From NCBI GenBank assembly GCA_021732445.1, contig JAKFUZ010000003.1, forward strand, positions 1-64,000: a stretch of 64,000 nt of DNA. The letters run 5' to 3'. Shown here piece by piece: positions 31,034 to 40,964 of this stretch. Source of the stretch: Sphingomonas sp. (GTDB lineage: Bacteria; Pseudomonadota; Alphaproteobacteria; Sphingomonadales; Sphingomonadaceae). The notes under the pieces were generated by a model. That model saw only the letters and a program-made list of their open reading frames with translations, had not been told where the DNA came from and did no database searches. Within the stretch, counting starts at the first letter, position 1, and each line of letters opens with the position of its first letter. The translations under genes were made by a program, and so were the position numbers.

Positions 31034-33514
31034 ATGGCAACCGCCCCAGCCCCCGGCCCGATTGACGTCTCGCGCCTCGCCCGGCAGTGGGTGAGTGATT
31101 ATTGCCGCCAGACGCAATCGGGCGATGTCCTGTGCAGCGGCGACGCGCCCTGGTCCGAAATGCTGGAAGAGATTGCCAGTGCGGTTGGCGACGACCTGGC
31201 GTTTGCCCGCGAGCGGGTGCAGCGGCACGCCGAAGACATTGGCATGGGGTTTCGCATCATCGGTGAAAGCGAGGAGCGGCCCTGGCCGGTCTCGCCGGTG
31301 CCGCTGCTGATTGGCGAGGCTGAATGGGCCGGCATCGCGCAGGGCGTGGTGCAGCGCGCTACCCTGTTGGAGATGATCTGCGCCGACATATACGGGGAGG
31401 CGCGGCTGATCGCCGATGGGCTGTTGCCCGCCGCGCTGGTGAGCGGCAGCCCGTTTTTTCTGCGCCCGCTGGTGGGGCTGGTGCCGGCGGGCGGGCATCA
31501 TTTGCATTTCATCGCGATTGATCTGGGGCGCGGGCCGGATGGCGAGTGGCGGGTGCTGGCAGATCATCTGCGCGCGCCGGCCGGCGCAGGCTATGCGCTG
31601 GAGAACCGGCTGGCGATGACGCGCACCTTTGGCGTGTTGCAGCAGCGGCTGAACATCCAGCGGCAGGCCCCGTTTTTTGCGGCATTTCGCGCAGGGCTTG
31701 CGGCCGCGTGCAAGCGCACGGAACCGCGTATCGGGTTGATGACGCCGGGGCGCTACAATCCGAGCTATCCCGAACAGGCGCATCTTGCGCGCTATCTTGG
31801 CCTGTTGCTGGTGGAGGGCGCTGACCTGGCGGTGCTCGACGACAAGCTCTATGTGCGCACCATTGCCGGGCAAAAGCGCGTTGATGCGTTGTGGCGGCGC
31901 GTCGACCCGCGCCTGATTGATCCGCTTGCCTTTGACAGCAAATCGACGATCGGCGTTGCGGGGCTAGTTGAGGCGATGGCCGCGGACAATGTGGTGGTGG
32001 CCAATGCGCCGGGTGCTGCGGTGCTCGAATCGGCAGCGTTTTCGGCCTTTCTCCCCAGGCTGTCGCGCGCGTTGCTTGGTGCGCCACTGGCCATACCCAA
32101 TATCGCGACCTGGTGGTGCGGCCAGGAAAAGGCGCTGGGGCACGTCACCGACAATCTTGATGCGATGCTCATTGGCCCGGCCTTCCCCGCGCCGACTTTA
32201 GGGCTTGATGGCAGTGAGCCGGTCGCCTGGGCCGACATGGACCAAAGCGCGCAGGCACGGGTGCGCGCCGACATGGAACGCCGGCCGCAGGATTATGTCG
32301 GGCAGGAGATTGTGCGGATTTCCACGATGCCCGTGGTGGCTGACGACAGGCTGGTCCCGCGCCCGTTCACCTTGCGGGTCTTCGCTGCCCGCAGCGGCGA
32401 TGGAAGCTGGACGGTAATGCCCGGCGGTTTTGCACGCATCGGCGAACACCCGGACCCGCGCGCCAGCGTGATTGGCGAGGGGATGTGGTCGGCCGATGTC
32501 GCGGTGCTTGGCGGTCAGCAGGCTGCGCCGGCGTCGCTGCTGGCGCCGTCCGACACGGTTTCCATCCGGCGCAACCCCGGCACGCTGCCCAGCCGCGTTG
32601 CCGACAATTTCTTCTGGCTGGGTCGTTATCTGGAGCGCGGTGAGGCGTTGCTCGGCGCCATTCGCGTGATGCTGGGCAACACCATCGATGCCGATGGCGG
32701 CGCGGCGCTCGCCCGGGAAACGGTTGGCAAGCTTGTCGGCATCATCACCGATGACGGCGCCGCCCCTGCTCCCGAAAGCTTCCGCCGGGCCGATCTCATC
32801 GCTTTTGCCGGCGCAGCGCTTGAGGCGGAAGGAGGAGGCTGGCGCAGCGTCCGCTCGATCAGCCAGACGGCGCGCTCGATTGGCGCTGGCTCGCGCGACC
32901 GCTTGTCGGCGGACATGCTGCGTTTGCTCGATGCGCCTTTTCCGCGTGGCGGGGGCCTGCTCGACCGGGCGGGCACGCTCCAGCGCCGCTATGTTGCCAT
33001 CGCCGGGCTGGCCGCGGAACATATGAGCCGCACCGATGCGTGGCGGTTCCTCGATATTGGCCGGCGGATCGAGCGGGCCGCGTCGGTCGCGCGCGCGGTG
33101 CGGCTGTTTGGCAGGGCCGATGCCACCGCCGACGATCTGTCGACGCTGCTCGATATCGCCGACAGCCAGATCAGCTACCGCCAGCGCTACTTGTCAGGCA
33201 TTGCGCGCCTGCCGGTTGTTGATCTCGTGGCGCTTGATCCGGGCAACCCGCGCGCGCTCGCCTTCCAGATCAACGTCATCAACGAGCATTTGCGAGCGCT
33301 TCCGGTGCTCAGCGACGATGGCATGGCCGAGCCCCAGCAGGCCGAGGCAATCGGGCTGGCCGCGCTGGTCGCGACGGCGACCGCCGCGACGTTCTCGGCC
33401 GAACGGCTGGGCGACATCGAGCGCCGGCTGGGCAAGCTGTCTGACGCGATTGGCCGGCGCTATTTTCTGCAGGGTGCAGAACATGTCCGGCAGGGCGGGC
33501 TGACGCTGGCGTGA
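31034..33514 (+). CDS. Circularly permuted type-2 ATP-grasp domain fused to an alpha-E domain
   Basis: EMICADIYGEARLIADGLLPAALVSGSPFFLRPLVGL, RIGLMTPGRYNPSYPEQAHLARYLGLLLVEGADLAVLDDKLYVRTIAG; alpha-E part RVADNFFWLGRYLERGEALLGAIRVML. Confidence 0.92.
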   Translation: MATAPAPGPIDVSRLARQWVSDYCRQTQSGDVLCSGDAPWSEMLEEIASAVGDDLAFARERVQRHAEDIGMGFRIIGESEERPWPVSPVPLLIGEAEWAGIAQGVVQRATLLEMICADIYGEARLIADGLLPAALVSGSPFFLRPLVGLVPAGGHHLHFIAIDLGRGPDGEWRVLADHLRAPAGAGYALENRLAMTRTFGVLQQRLNIQRQAPFFAAFRAGLAAACKRTEPRIGLMTPGRYNPSYPEQAHLARYLGLLLVEGADLAVLDDKLYVRTIAGQKRVDALWRRVDPRLIDPLAFDSKSTIGVAGLVEAMAADNVVVANAPGAAVLESAAFSAFLPRLSRALLGAPLAIPNIATWWCGQEKALGHVTDNLDAMLIGPAFPAPTLGLDGSEPVAWADMDQSAQARVRADMERRPQDYVGQEIVRISTMPVVADDRLVPRPFTLRVFAARSGDGSWTVMPGGFARIGEHPDPRASVIGEGMWSADVAVLGGQQAAPASLLAPSDTVSIRRNPGTLPSRVADNFFWLGRYLERGEALLGAIRVMLGNTIDADGGAALARETVGKLVGIITDDGAAPAPESFRRADLIAFAGAALEAEGGGWRSVRSISQTARSIGAGSRDRLSADMLRLLDAPFPRGGGLLDRAGTLQRRYVAIAGLAAEHMSRTDAWRFLDIGRRIERAASVARAVRLFGRADATADDLSTLLDIADSQISYRQRYLSGIARLPVVDLVALDPGNPRALAFQINVINEHLRALPVLSDDGMAEPQQAEAIGLAALVATATAATFSAERLGDIERRLGKLSDAIGRRYFLQGAEHVRQGGLTLA

Positions 33515-34389
33515 TGTACGATGTCCGCCATGTCACGCGGTTTGACTATGGCGCCTCGGTAAGGTTTGCGCGGTGCAACCTGCGGCTGCGGCCGATCATC
33601 TGGTCGGGCCAGCAGCTGGAGAGCTATCAGCTATCCATCATGCCCTTTGGTCGCACGGCGCCGGTGCGCGCCGAAGGCGGGCTGGCCAATGTGCTGCGCC
33701 TCGTCATTGAAGAGCCGGTGCGGCACCTGACCATCGAAAGCGCGTTCCGCGTCCTGGTGGACCGGGCCGTGCCTGTACCGCTTGATACCGATCCCACGCT
33801 TGCCGACATTGCGCGCGCGGCCCGCCTGAACCGCGATTCGAGCGCGGCCGGGCCAAGCGCCTATCTGTTTGCCTCGCCGCACATCCCGCTTGACCGCGAC
33901 ATTGCGGCGTGGTGCGCGCAGGACCTCCACGCTGATCGCCCTGTGCGCGAGGCGGCGATTGCGCTTGCCCGCCGCATCCAGCGCGAGTTCGCGTTCGATC
34001 CGGCAGCCACGCTGGTGGATACGCCGCCAGCCGAGGCCTTTGCCAAGCGCGGCGGGGTGTGCCAGGATTTCGCCCAGATCATGATTTCAGGGCTGCGCTC
34101 GGCCGGGCTGCCGGCGGCCTATGTGTCGGGCTATATCCGCACCATACCGCCGCCGGGGCAAGAGCGGCTGGTCGGCGCCGATGCCACCCATGCCTGGGTG
34201 CTGTTGTGGTGCGGCGAGGCGCTTGGCTGGGTCGGCGTTGACCCCACTAACGGCATCTGGATGGCGGGCGACCACATCATCATGGCGATTGGCCGGGATT
34301 ATGCCGAAATTGCGCCGATTGACGGCATCATGCTCGGCTCGGGCGCGCAACGGCTTTCGGTCAGCGTCGATGTTGCGCCAGTGGCCTAG
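33511..34389 (+). CDS. Transglutaminase-like family protein
   Basis: MMYDVRHVTRFDYGASVRFARCNLRLRP, FAKRGGVCQDFAQIMISGLRSAGLPAAYVSGYIRT, DATHAWVLLWCGEALGWVGVDPTNG (Cys/His/Asp triad context). Confidence 0.94.
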   Translation: MMYDVRHVTRFDYGASVRFARCNLRLRPIIWSGQQLESYQLSIMPFGRTAPVRAEGGLANVLRLVIEEPVRHLTIESAFRVLVDRAVPVPLDTDPTLADIARAARLNRDSSAAGPSAYLFASPHIPLDRDIAAWCAQDLHADRPVREAAIALARRIQREFAFDPAATLVDTPPAEAFAKRGGVCQDFAQIMISGLRSAGLPAAYVSGYIRTIPPPGQERLVGADATHAWVLLWCGEALGWVGVDPTNGIWMAGDHIIMAIGRDYAEIAPIDGIMLGSGAQRLSVSVDVAPVA

Positions 34390-34434
34390 GCGGCGCGGCC
34401 AGGAATGAAATTTCTGTCTGGTGTCAGTGGCAAT

Positions 34435-34452
34435 CCATTGTACCGACAATGG
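34435..34452. terminator. Putative hairpin downstream of the transglutaminase gene
   Basis: CCATTGT-ACCG-ACAATGG perfect 7-bp stem; no T tract, could instead be an operator. Confidence 0.3.
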
Positions 34453-34690
34453 GGACAGGGCCTGGCCTGACCTGGGGCATGATGGCTGATTGGCCGTCGC
34501 GCTGCATTTGCCAGCAGCGAATGGGGCATCGGTGCCGCCGCGGATCGCACTACAACTACGGGGTAAATCGGTGCCAGGCCGCAGGCGAGATGCTCGCCCC
34601 CCGTGCACGCTTTGCGTCATCAGTGATCCCGGCGACGCGTGTGCGCAGGTCGCCGGGATTTCGGTGGCCGCGCCGCGCCGGCCCGGCCCG

Positions 34691-36109
34691 CTAGCCGACC
34701 ATGTCCTCCAGCTCGGTGCCGCGCGTCTCGCTCACGGCAGCCAGTACGAACAGGATCGAAACCGCAGCACACAGCGTGTAAAAACCATAAGTTGCCGCGA
34801 GGCCGATATTCTTGGCAAGCCATGGGAAACTTAGGCTGATCGCATAATTGGCGAGCCACTGCGCCGCGCCTGCAACCGCAAGCGCCGACCCGCGGATCTG
34901 ATTGGGGAACATTTCGCCCAGCATCACCCACATTACCGGCCCCCAACTGAAGTTGAAGAAGATGACATAGATGTTGGCGGCATAGAGCGCGATCACACCA
35001 TTGCCCGGCGCCAGCTCCAGCTTGCCGTCGGTGAACGACCCGGTTGCGAAGCAATAAGTGAGGATGCCAAGTGTCACGGCCATGCCGACCGAGCCGATCA
35101 GCAACAACGGCTTGCGGCCGATGATGTCGATGGTGAAAATCGCCGCCAGACAGGCGATGATCGACAAGGAGCCTGACAAGATGTTTATCTTGAGCGAATC
35201 AGCTTCGCTAAAGCCAACCGCCTGCCATAGGACCGCGCCGTAATAGAACACGACATTGATGCCCACGAGCTGCTGAAAGGTGGCAAGGCCAATGCCGACC
35301 CACACGATTCTGCGCCACTTGCCCGTTGCCGGATCGTTGAGGTCAGACAATTTGGGCTCGTGATCGGTCGTCAGTGAGTTGCGGATCTCGGCCGCCTTGG
35401 CAATTGCGGCGGTACGCCCGAACAGCCGGGTCAGCACGCCTTCGGCTTCCGCATTGCGGCCCTTGGCGACCAGAAAACGCGGGCTTTCTGGAATGAACAG
35501 CAGCGTCACCATAAAAAGCAGCGCGGGCACTACCTGCACCCAGAACATCCAGCGCCACGCAGGATAACCTAGCCAGAACGGCGCGGTTGAGGCGCCTGCG
35601 GCACCCGCCAGCCAATAATTGGCGAGAAACGCGCCGGTCAGCCCGGCGATGATCATGATCTGTTGCATGCTTGACAGGCGGCCGCGGATATTGGCCGGCG
35701 TCACCTCGGAAATATAAGCCGGCGACAGCACGCTTGCCGCGCCCACCGCGGCGCCGGCAAAAAAACGCGCCAGGCCGAGGATCAGCGCAGAAGGCGCCGC
35801 GCCCGATGCCAGTGCCGACACGATGAACAACAGCGCCGCCACCATCATCACCCGCCGCCGCCCCATCGAATCGGCCAGCCGGCCGGCCATGAAAGCGCCC
35901 AGCGCACAGCCAGGGAGCAGCGCGGAAACGGTCAGCCCCAGCCACAATTCGCTCAGACTGAACGTTGTTTTCAGCCCCTCCTGCGTGCCGTTGATGGCGC
36001 CACTGTCATAGCCGAACATGAACCCGCCAATCGTCGCGACACCGACAATGGCCGCAATCAGCGGCAGGTTGGTCTGCCCCTTGTCTTCACCCGTCATGCC
36101 CATCTCCAC
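34691..36109 (-). CDS. Sugar porter family MFS transporter
   Basis: FGYDSGAINGTQEGL, GRLADSMGRRRVMMVAALLF, YISEVTPANIRGRLSSMQQIMIIAG, PESPRFLVAKGR, QQLVGINVVFYYGAVLW. Confidence 0.95.
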   Translation of the reverse strand: MEMGMTGEDKGQTNLPLIAAIVGVATIGGFMFGYDSGAINGTQEGLKTTFSLSELWLGLTVSALLPGCALGAFMAGRLADSMGRRRVMMVAALLFIVSALASGAAPSALILGLARFFAGAAVGAASVLSPAYISEVTPANIRGRLSSMQQIMIIAGLTGAFLANYWLAGAAGASTAPFWLGYPAWRWMFWVQVVPALLFMVTLLFIPESPRFLVAKGRNAEAEGVLTRLFGRTAAIAKAAEIRNSLTTDHEPKLSDLNDPATGKWRRIVWVGIGLATFQQLVGINVVFYYGAVLWQAVGFSEADSLKINILSGSLSIIACLAAIFTIDIIGRKPLLLIGSVGMAVTLGILTYCFATGSFTDGKLELAPGNGVIALYAANIYVIFFNFSWGPVMWVMLGEMFPNQIRGSALAVAGAAQWLANYAISLSFPWLAKNIGLAATYGFYTLCAAVSILFVLAAVSETRGTELEDMVG

Positions 36110-36148
36110 GCTGTGCCGATGCTATCCCGCGCCATGTTTGGCCAATTA

Positions 36149-36162
36149 TGATAGCGCTATCC
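36149..36162. promoter_or_regulatory. LacI-type palindromic operator candidate
   Basis: TGATAGCGCTATCC containing a perfect 12-bp palindrome GATAGCGCTATC, 40 bp upstream of the sugar transporter start. Confidence 0.5.
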
Positions 36163-36370
36163 TGTCAAGAGCTTGAAGCCTAGCCATGGCACTGTCAACG
36201 ACCGACACCCCAGCGCCTGCATCAAATCACCGCGACGTTAGCCGGGCACTGTCGCCCTGATGCAGCCAGCGGTCTGGCAAGCGTTGCGACTAGCGCGGCC
36301 TTGACTTTCATATGATAATATAGGGTGTAGCGCATGTGCGGCGCTGCCGGGCAACAGGGGATTTGCAAGC

Positions 36371-38095
36371 GTGGCCAAGGAGCCGAGAATCTATCGCAGC
36401 GCGCATAGCTATGCCAAGGATGACAAGGACGGGTTCATCCATCGCAGCTGGATGAAGGCGCAGGGGCTGCCCGAAGACGTGTTCGACGGCCGGCCGGTGA
36501 TTGGCATCTGCAACACCTGGTCAGAACTCACGCCGTGCAACAGCCATTTGCGCGAAGTTGCCGATTATGTGAAGCGCGGAGTGTGGGAACGCGGCGGCCT
36601 GCCGCTTGAATTTCCCGCAATGAGCCTTGGCGAAACGCAGATGCGCCCCACCGCCATGCTGTTTCGCAACCTGCTGGCGATGGAGGTTGAGGAATCGATC
36701 CGCGGCAACCCGATCGACGGCGTCGTGCTGCTTGGCGGGTGTGATAAGACGACCCCGGGGCAGATGATGGGCGCCGCGTCGGTTGATTTGCCCACCATCG
36801 TGATATCCTCCGGCCCGATGCTTACCGGCAAGTTTCAGGGCCGCGACATTGGCTCGGGCACCGACGTCTGGCGCTTTTCGGAAGAGGTGCGCGCGGGCGC
36901 CATGTCGATGGCCGACTTCCGGGCGGCGGAAGTGGGCATGAGCCGGTCGCGCGGCGTGTGCATGACGATGGGCTCGGCCTCGTCCTTTGCCGCCGTCGCC
37001 GAAGCAATGGGGCTGGCGCTGCCGATGAATGCGACCACGCCGGGTGTGGAAGCGGGCCGGTTCCGCATGGGCCATCTGGCCGGCCGGGCGATTGTTGATC
37101 TCGTGCGTGCCGACCAGCCGATGTCGGCCTTTCTCACCCGTCAGCACTTTGAAAACGGCATCCGGGTGCATGCCGCAATGGGCGGCTCGACCAACTCGAT
37201 CCTGCACCTTATCGCGCTGGCCGGACGGTGCGGGCTGGACCTCACCCTGGCCGATTTTGATAGGCTCACCCGCGACGTGCCGCTGCTCGCCAATATCGCT
37301 CCGTCGGGCAGTTTCCACATGGAAGACCTGCATTATGCAGGCGGCGTGCCGGCGCTGATGGCCGAGCTTGGTGACATGCTGCACCTCGATGTGCCAACCG
37401 TTGGCGGCACCACGCTTGGCGCAGTGATTGCGGGCGCCAAGGTGTGGAACCGCCAGGTCATCGCCACGCTTGCCGAGCCGGTCAAGGAGATTGCCGGCAC
37501 CTGGGTGCTGACCGGCAATCTGGCACCCAAGGGCGCCATCATGAAGCCGTCTGCCGCAAGCCCCCACCTGCTGGTGCATGAAGGCCGGGCGGTCGTGTTC
37601 GAAACGATCGAGGATTATAAGGCGCGCGTCGATGATCCGCAGCTCGACATTGACGAGACATGCATCATGGTATTGCGCAACTGCGGAATGCGCGGCTATC
37701 CCGGCATGCCCGAAGTAGGCAACATGGCGCTGCCCAAAAAGCTGCTGGAGCGCGGTATTCGCGATATCGTCCGCCTGTCCGACGCGCGCATGTCGGGCAC
37801 CGCCTTTGGCACGATCGTGCTGCACGTGTCGCCCGAAGCCGATATTGGCGGCCCGCTGGCGCTGGTTGAAAACGGCGATATGATCCGCCTTGATGGCCCG
37901 GCGCGCACGCTTGATCTGCTCGTTAGCGAGGCGGTGCTGGCGCAGCGGCGCGCGCGCTGGCAGGCGCCAGTCCGGCCGGCACTCCGCGGCTATCTGAAGC
38001 TGAACGACGCGCACGCGACCCAGCCGGAAGACGGCTGCGACCTCGATTTCATGAAAGGCGGCTCGGGCCACGAAGTCCTGCGCGAAAGTCATTGA
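36371..38095 (+). CDS. IlvD/Edd family sugar-acid dehydratase (galactonate/arabinonate/xylonate dehydratase candidate)
   Basis: GICNTWSELTPCNSHLREVADYVKRGV, LLGGCDKTTPGQMMGAAS, RSRGVCMTMGSASSFAAVAEAMGLALPMNATTP, HAAMGGSTNSILHLIALAGRCG. Confidence 0.94.
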   Translation: MAKEPRIYRSAHSYAKDDKDGFIHRSWMKAQGLPEDVFDGRPVIGICNTWSELTPCNSHLREVADYVKRGVWERGGLPLEFPAMSLGETQMRPTAMLFRNLLAMEVEESIRGNPIDGVVLLGGCDKTTPGQMMGAASVDLPTIVISSGPMLTGKFQGRDIGSGTDVWRFSEEVRAGAMSMADFRAAEVGMSRSRGVCMTMGSASSFAAVAEAMGLALPMNATTPGVEAGRFRMGHLAGRAIVDLVRADQPMSAFLTRQHFENGIRVHAAMGGSTNSILHLIALAGRCGLDLTLADFDRLTRDVPLLANIAPSGSFHMEDLHYAGGVPALMAELGDMLHLDVPTVGGTTLGAVIAGAKVWNRQVIATLAEPVKEIAGTWVLTGNLAPKGAIMKPSAASPHLLVHEGRAVVFETIEDYKARVDDPQLDIDETCIMVLRNCGMRGYPGMPEVGNMALPKKLLERGIRDIVRLSDARMSGTAFGTIVLHVSPEADIGGPLALVENGDMIRLDGPARTLDLLVSEAVLAQRRARWQAPVRPALRGYLKLNDAHATQPEDGCDLDFMKGGSGHEVLRESH

Positions 38096-39012
38096 GCGCG
38101 GCCAATGCCTTTATCGCCGGTGACTGGGGCACGACCCATGGCCGTTTCTGGCTGATCGACCATGGTGTGGTGGTCGGCGACGCGCGCCCGGCACCCGGCA
38201 TTGCGGCGCTTGCCGGCGACCGGGCGGCAATCGCTGCCGCGTTCGATGTCGTGACGGCGGGCTGGCCGATCCACATCCCGGCGCTGATGTGCGGCATGGT
38301 GGGCGCGTCAGTGGGCTGGTGCGACGCCGGCTATCGTGCCTGCCCGGCCCCCGCCACGGGCTTTGGCGATGGCGCCACGCGCTTTGCCCATAACGGCCGC
38401 GCCATTGCCATCTTGCCGGGACTGAAATGTCGCAATCCGGCCGGCTTTGTCGATGTGATGCGCGGCGAGGAAACGCAAATAGCAGGTCTTGTTGCGCTGT
38501 GCGGGGTGGGCGACGCGGTCGTGGGGTTGCCTGGCACGCATAACAAATGGGCGGTGATCGCCGGCGGCACGGTGCAGCATTTCCACACCGCGATGACGGG
38601 TGAGCTGTTTGCGCTCATCGCCGATCACAGCATATTGATGCGCGGTGCGCCGCGCGACGTGACGCCCGGCGACGTGTTTGTCGCCGCCGTTCGCCGCGTC
38701 CGCGAAAATCCCCTAATCGGTATCGACTCGATGCTGTTTGCCACCCGGGCGGAGCAGCTCGTGGGTGGCATGTCCGCCAGCGACGCGGCGAGCTTTGTCA
38801 GCGGGCTGCTGATCGGCGCCGATGTCCGCAGTGCGCTGGCGATGATCGACCCGCCGGGCGAGCGGCCCGTGCATCTGGTGTGCAACGACGCGCTGACCGC
38901 GCTCTATGGCGCAGCGTTGGCCGTGTTCGGGCAGGCGTCGCGCCAGGTCGATGGGGCAGCCGCGGTTCGCGCCGGGCTCGTTGCCGCGGCGCCACGGGTG
39001 TTCGCTGGATGA
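38092..39012 (+). CDS. dgoK: 2-dehydro-3-deoxygalactonokinase
   Basis: FIAGDWGTTHGRFWLID, PALMCGMVGASVGWCDAGYRACP, VGLPGTHNKWAVIAGGTVQHFHTAMTGELFALI; ATGA-type overlap with dehydratase stop. Confidence 0.9.
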   Translation: MSAANAFIAGDWGTTHGRFWLIDHGVVVGDARPAPGIAALAGDRAAIAAAFDVVTAGWPIHIPALMCGMVGASVGWCDAGYRACPAPATGFGDGATRFAHNGRAIAILPGLKCRNPAGFVDVMRGEETQIAGLVALCGVGDAVVGLPGTHNKWAVIAGGTVQHFHTAMTGELFALIADHSILMRGAPRDVTPGDVFVAAVRRVRENPLIGIDSMLFATRAEQLVGGMSASDAASFVSGLLIGADVRSALAMIDPPGERPVHLVCNDALTALYGAALAVFGQASRQVDGAAAVRAGLVAAAPRVFAG

Positions 39013-39025
39013 CGCGCGACCGCGC

Positions 39026-39958
39026 CTAATCGTCGAACGGCGCGACCAACTCGCGCGTGCCAAGCAGAAAGGCGTCGGCAACCAGCCGCAGCGGGTCGAA
39101 ATGGGCATCGCTTTCGCCGGATGCCACCAAGGCTGCGAACCGGGCATAGAGCAGCGGATATTCGCCATCGTCATGTGCGGCCACCACCGCGCCGTTTATG
39201 GTCAGGTGCCGCCCGCCGCCGGCCAGCAGCAGCGTGCCCGCATCGCACTCAACTGCGATTTGCCAGCGCTCTCCCACCGTCTCGCGCCAGTCAAAATGCG
39301 CTTCGAAGCTGCCGGAAAAATCCGCCCCGCCCATCGTCAGTTCGGCCGCAATCGGCATGGCGCGGTTAGCGGGCACCGCCAGTCGCGATGCGCGGACATA
39401 GGGCGCAAATGGAAGTATCCGCGTGAGAATCGACAGGCCGTTGATGCCGGGGTCGAACACGCCAAAGCCGCCCGGCGCCCAGATCCAGTCCTGGCCCGGG
39501 TGCCATTTGCGAACATCCTCGCGCCAGTCGCCGCGGATGGCGGTCAGGCGCTTGTCGGCGAGCCAGGCGCGCGCCTGTTCAACCGCCGGGTTGGCCTGGC
39601 TGTGCCAGGTCGTCATCAGCGTAACGCCGGCGCGTGCCGCAGCCCGTTCAATCTGCGCACAGTGCGCAAGCGTTGCCGCCGGGGGTTTTTCGAGCATGGT
39701 GTGCTTGCCCGCCGCCAGCGTTTCAAGCGCCGTTTCGAACCGGGCGGCGGGCGTATTGCAATGCACGCAGGCGTCGATCGCGATGCCCGAAGCGAGCAGA
39801 TCAGCAACCGAGCGGAACACAGGCACCCCGGCCGGCCCGGCCCCGCGCGCGCTGACCACGGCCGCCAGCACAAGCCCCGGTGTCGTGCGGATTGCCGGCA
39901 CGTGCTGATCTTCGGCAATCTTGCCATAACCGATGATCGCGGTGGAGAGCGCCGTCAT
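39026..39958 (-). CDS. Gfo/Idh/MocA family oxidoreductase (D-galactose 1-dehydrogenase-like)
   Basis: TAIIGYGKIAEDQHVPAIRTTPGLVLAAVVS, HTMLEKPPAATL, KWHPGQDWIWAPGGFGVFDPGINGLSILTRIL. Confidence 0.9.
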   Translation of the reverse strand: MTALSTAIIGYGKIAEDQHVPAIRTTPGLVLAAVVSARGAGPAGVPVFRSVADLLASGIAIDACVHCNTPAARFETALETLAAGKHTMLEKPPAATLAHCAQIERAAARAGVTLMTTWHSQANPAVEQARAWLADKRLTAIRGDWREDVRKWHPGQDWIWAPGGFGVFDPGINGLSILTRILPFAPYVRASRLAVPANRAMPIAAELTMGGADFSGSFEAHFDWRETVGERWQIAVECDAGTLLLAGGGRHLTINGAVVAAHDDGEYPLLYARFAALVASGESDAHFDPLRLVADAFLLGTRELVAPFDD

Positions 39959-40026
39959 GAAAATCGCCTTGGTGGCCGGGCGTGCCCGTTCGGCGCTTGT
40001 CTAAACGCCGTGCCGGTGGAATAAAA

Positions 40027-40036
40027 CATATATATG
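40027..40036. promoter_or_regulatory. AT-rich palindrome upstream of lactonase gene
   Basis: CATATATATG, perfect 10-bp palindrome 35 bp upstream of the 40071 start in a GC-rich context. Confidence 0.35.
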
Positions 40037-40070
40037 CGCTGATCCAGCGCCGCTGCCCGGAGCATCCCCC

Positions 40071-40964
40071 ATGTCGCAGACAGCCCCCATTGCGCGCCTC
40101 ATCGCGACCATCCCGGTGGGCGATCATCTGGGAGAAGGCGTAGCGTGGGATGATCGCGCCGGCGCGTTTCGCTGGACGGATATCGAGGGCAAGCGGCTCC
40201 ACCGGCTGGACTGGCCAAGCCAGACGCTGACGACCGTGGCGCTGCCGCACCGGCTCGGGTCGTTCGCGCTGACCGACGCCGATGACACCATCATTGCCGC
40301 ATTTGAGCAGGGCTTTGCGCGCTACAATCTGGTGTCGGGGGCCGTTGACTGGATCAACCGGCCGCTCCGGCCAGCCGGTGTGCGGCTGAACGATGGCGAC
40401 ACTGACCGCGCCGGGCGGTTCGTGGCGGGCGAGATGGTCGAAGATGCGGCAGCGGCTGGCGGTGCCCATGCCGGCAACCTCTGCCGGCTGGAGGCAGATG
40501 GCCAGCTCACGATCTTGCTCAACGGCATCGGCATATCGAACGCGCTGTGCTGGTCGCCTGATGGCGCCACAATGTACCACACCGACTCGCGCCGCGCCAT
40601 TGTTCACGCCTATGATTATGGCCCACAAGGTGCAAGCGGCGCTCGGCCGATCCTCACCTGCCCGCCCGATTCCGTGGCCGACGGGGCAACGGTTGATGCC
40701 GCCGGGCGCCTGTGGATCGCGCGCTGGGGCGGGTCGGCAGTCTCGGTGCACAAGCCCGACGGCACGTTGCTGGCCACGGTGCCGGTGCCCGCAGCGCAAG
40801 TGACGTGCCCGGCATTTGGCGGGGCAGCGCTCGATATGCTCGCGGTCACCACCGCATGGCTGGGCAAGGACGCCGCCGCCCGTAGCGCCGATCCGCAGGC
40901 CGGGCATCTTTTCTTGTACCAGACCGACGCCACCGGCATGGCACCGGCGCGCGTCGCACTCTAG
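40071..40964 (+). CDS. SMP-30/gluconolactonase/LRE family lactonase
   Basis: [99 protein letters not shown]. Confidence 0.95.
   Translation: MSQTAPIARLIATIPVGDHLGEGVAWDDRAGAFRWTDIEGKRLHRLDWPSQTLTTVALPHRLGSFALTDADDTIIAAFEQGFARYNLVSGAVDWINRPLRPAGVRLNDGDTDRAGRFVAGEMVEDAAAAGGAHAGNLCRLEADGQLTILLNGIGISNALCWSPDGATMYHTDSRRAIVHAYDYGPQGASGARPILTCPPDSVADGATVDAAGRLWIARWGGSAVSVHKPDGTLLATVPVPAAQVTCPAFGGAALDMLAVTTAWLGKDAAARSADPQAGHLFLYQTDATGMAPARVAL

Noticed and set aside
36301-36330. Sigma-70 promoter TTGACT...TATAGG upstream of the dehydratase
   Set aside because: The spacing between TTGACT and TATAGG is too short (about 12 bp), so I treat the AT-rich stretch as a possible operator and not a mapped promoter.
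36521-38092. 523-aa ORF on the minus strand
   Set aside because: Entirely antisense to the well-supported IlvD/Edd dehydratase; His/Arg-rich shadow ORF typical of GC-rich coding DNA.
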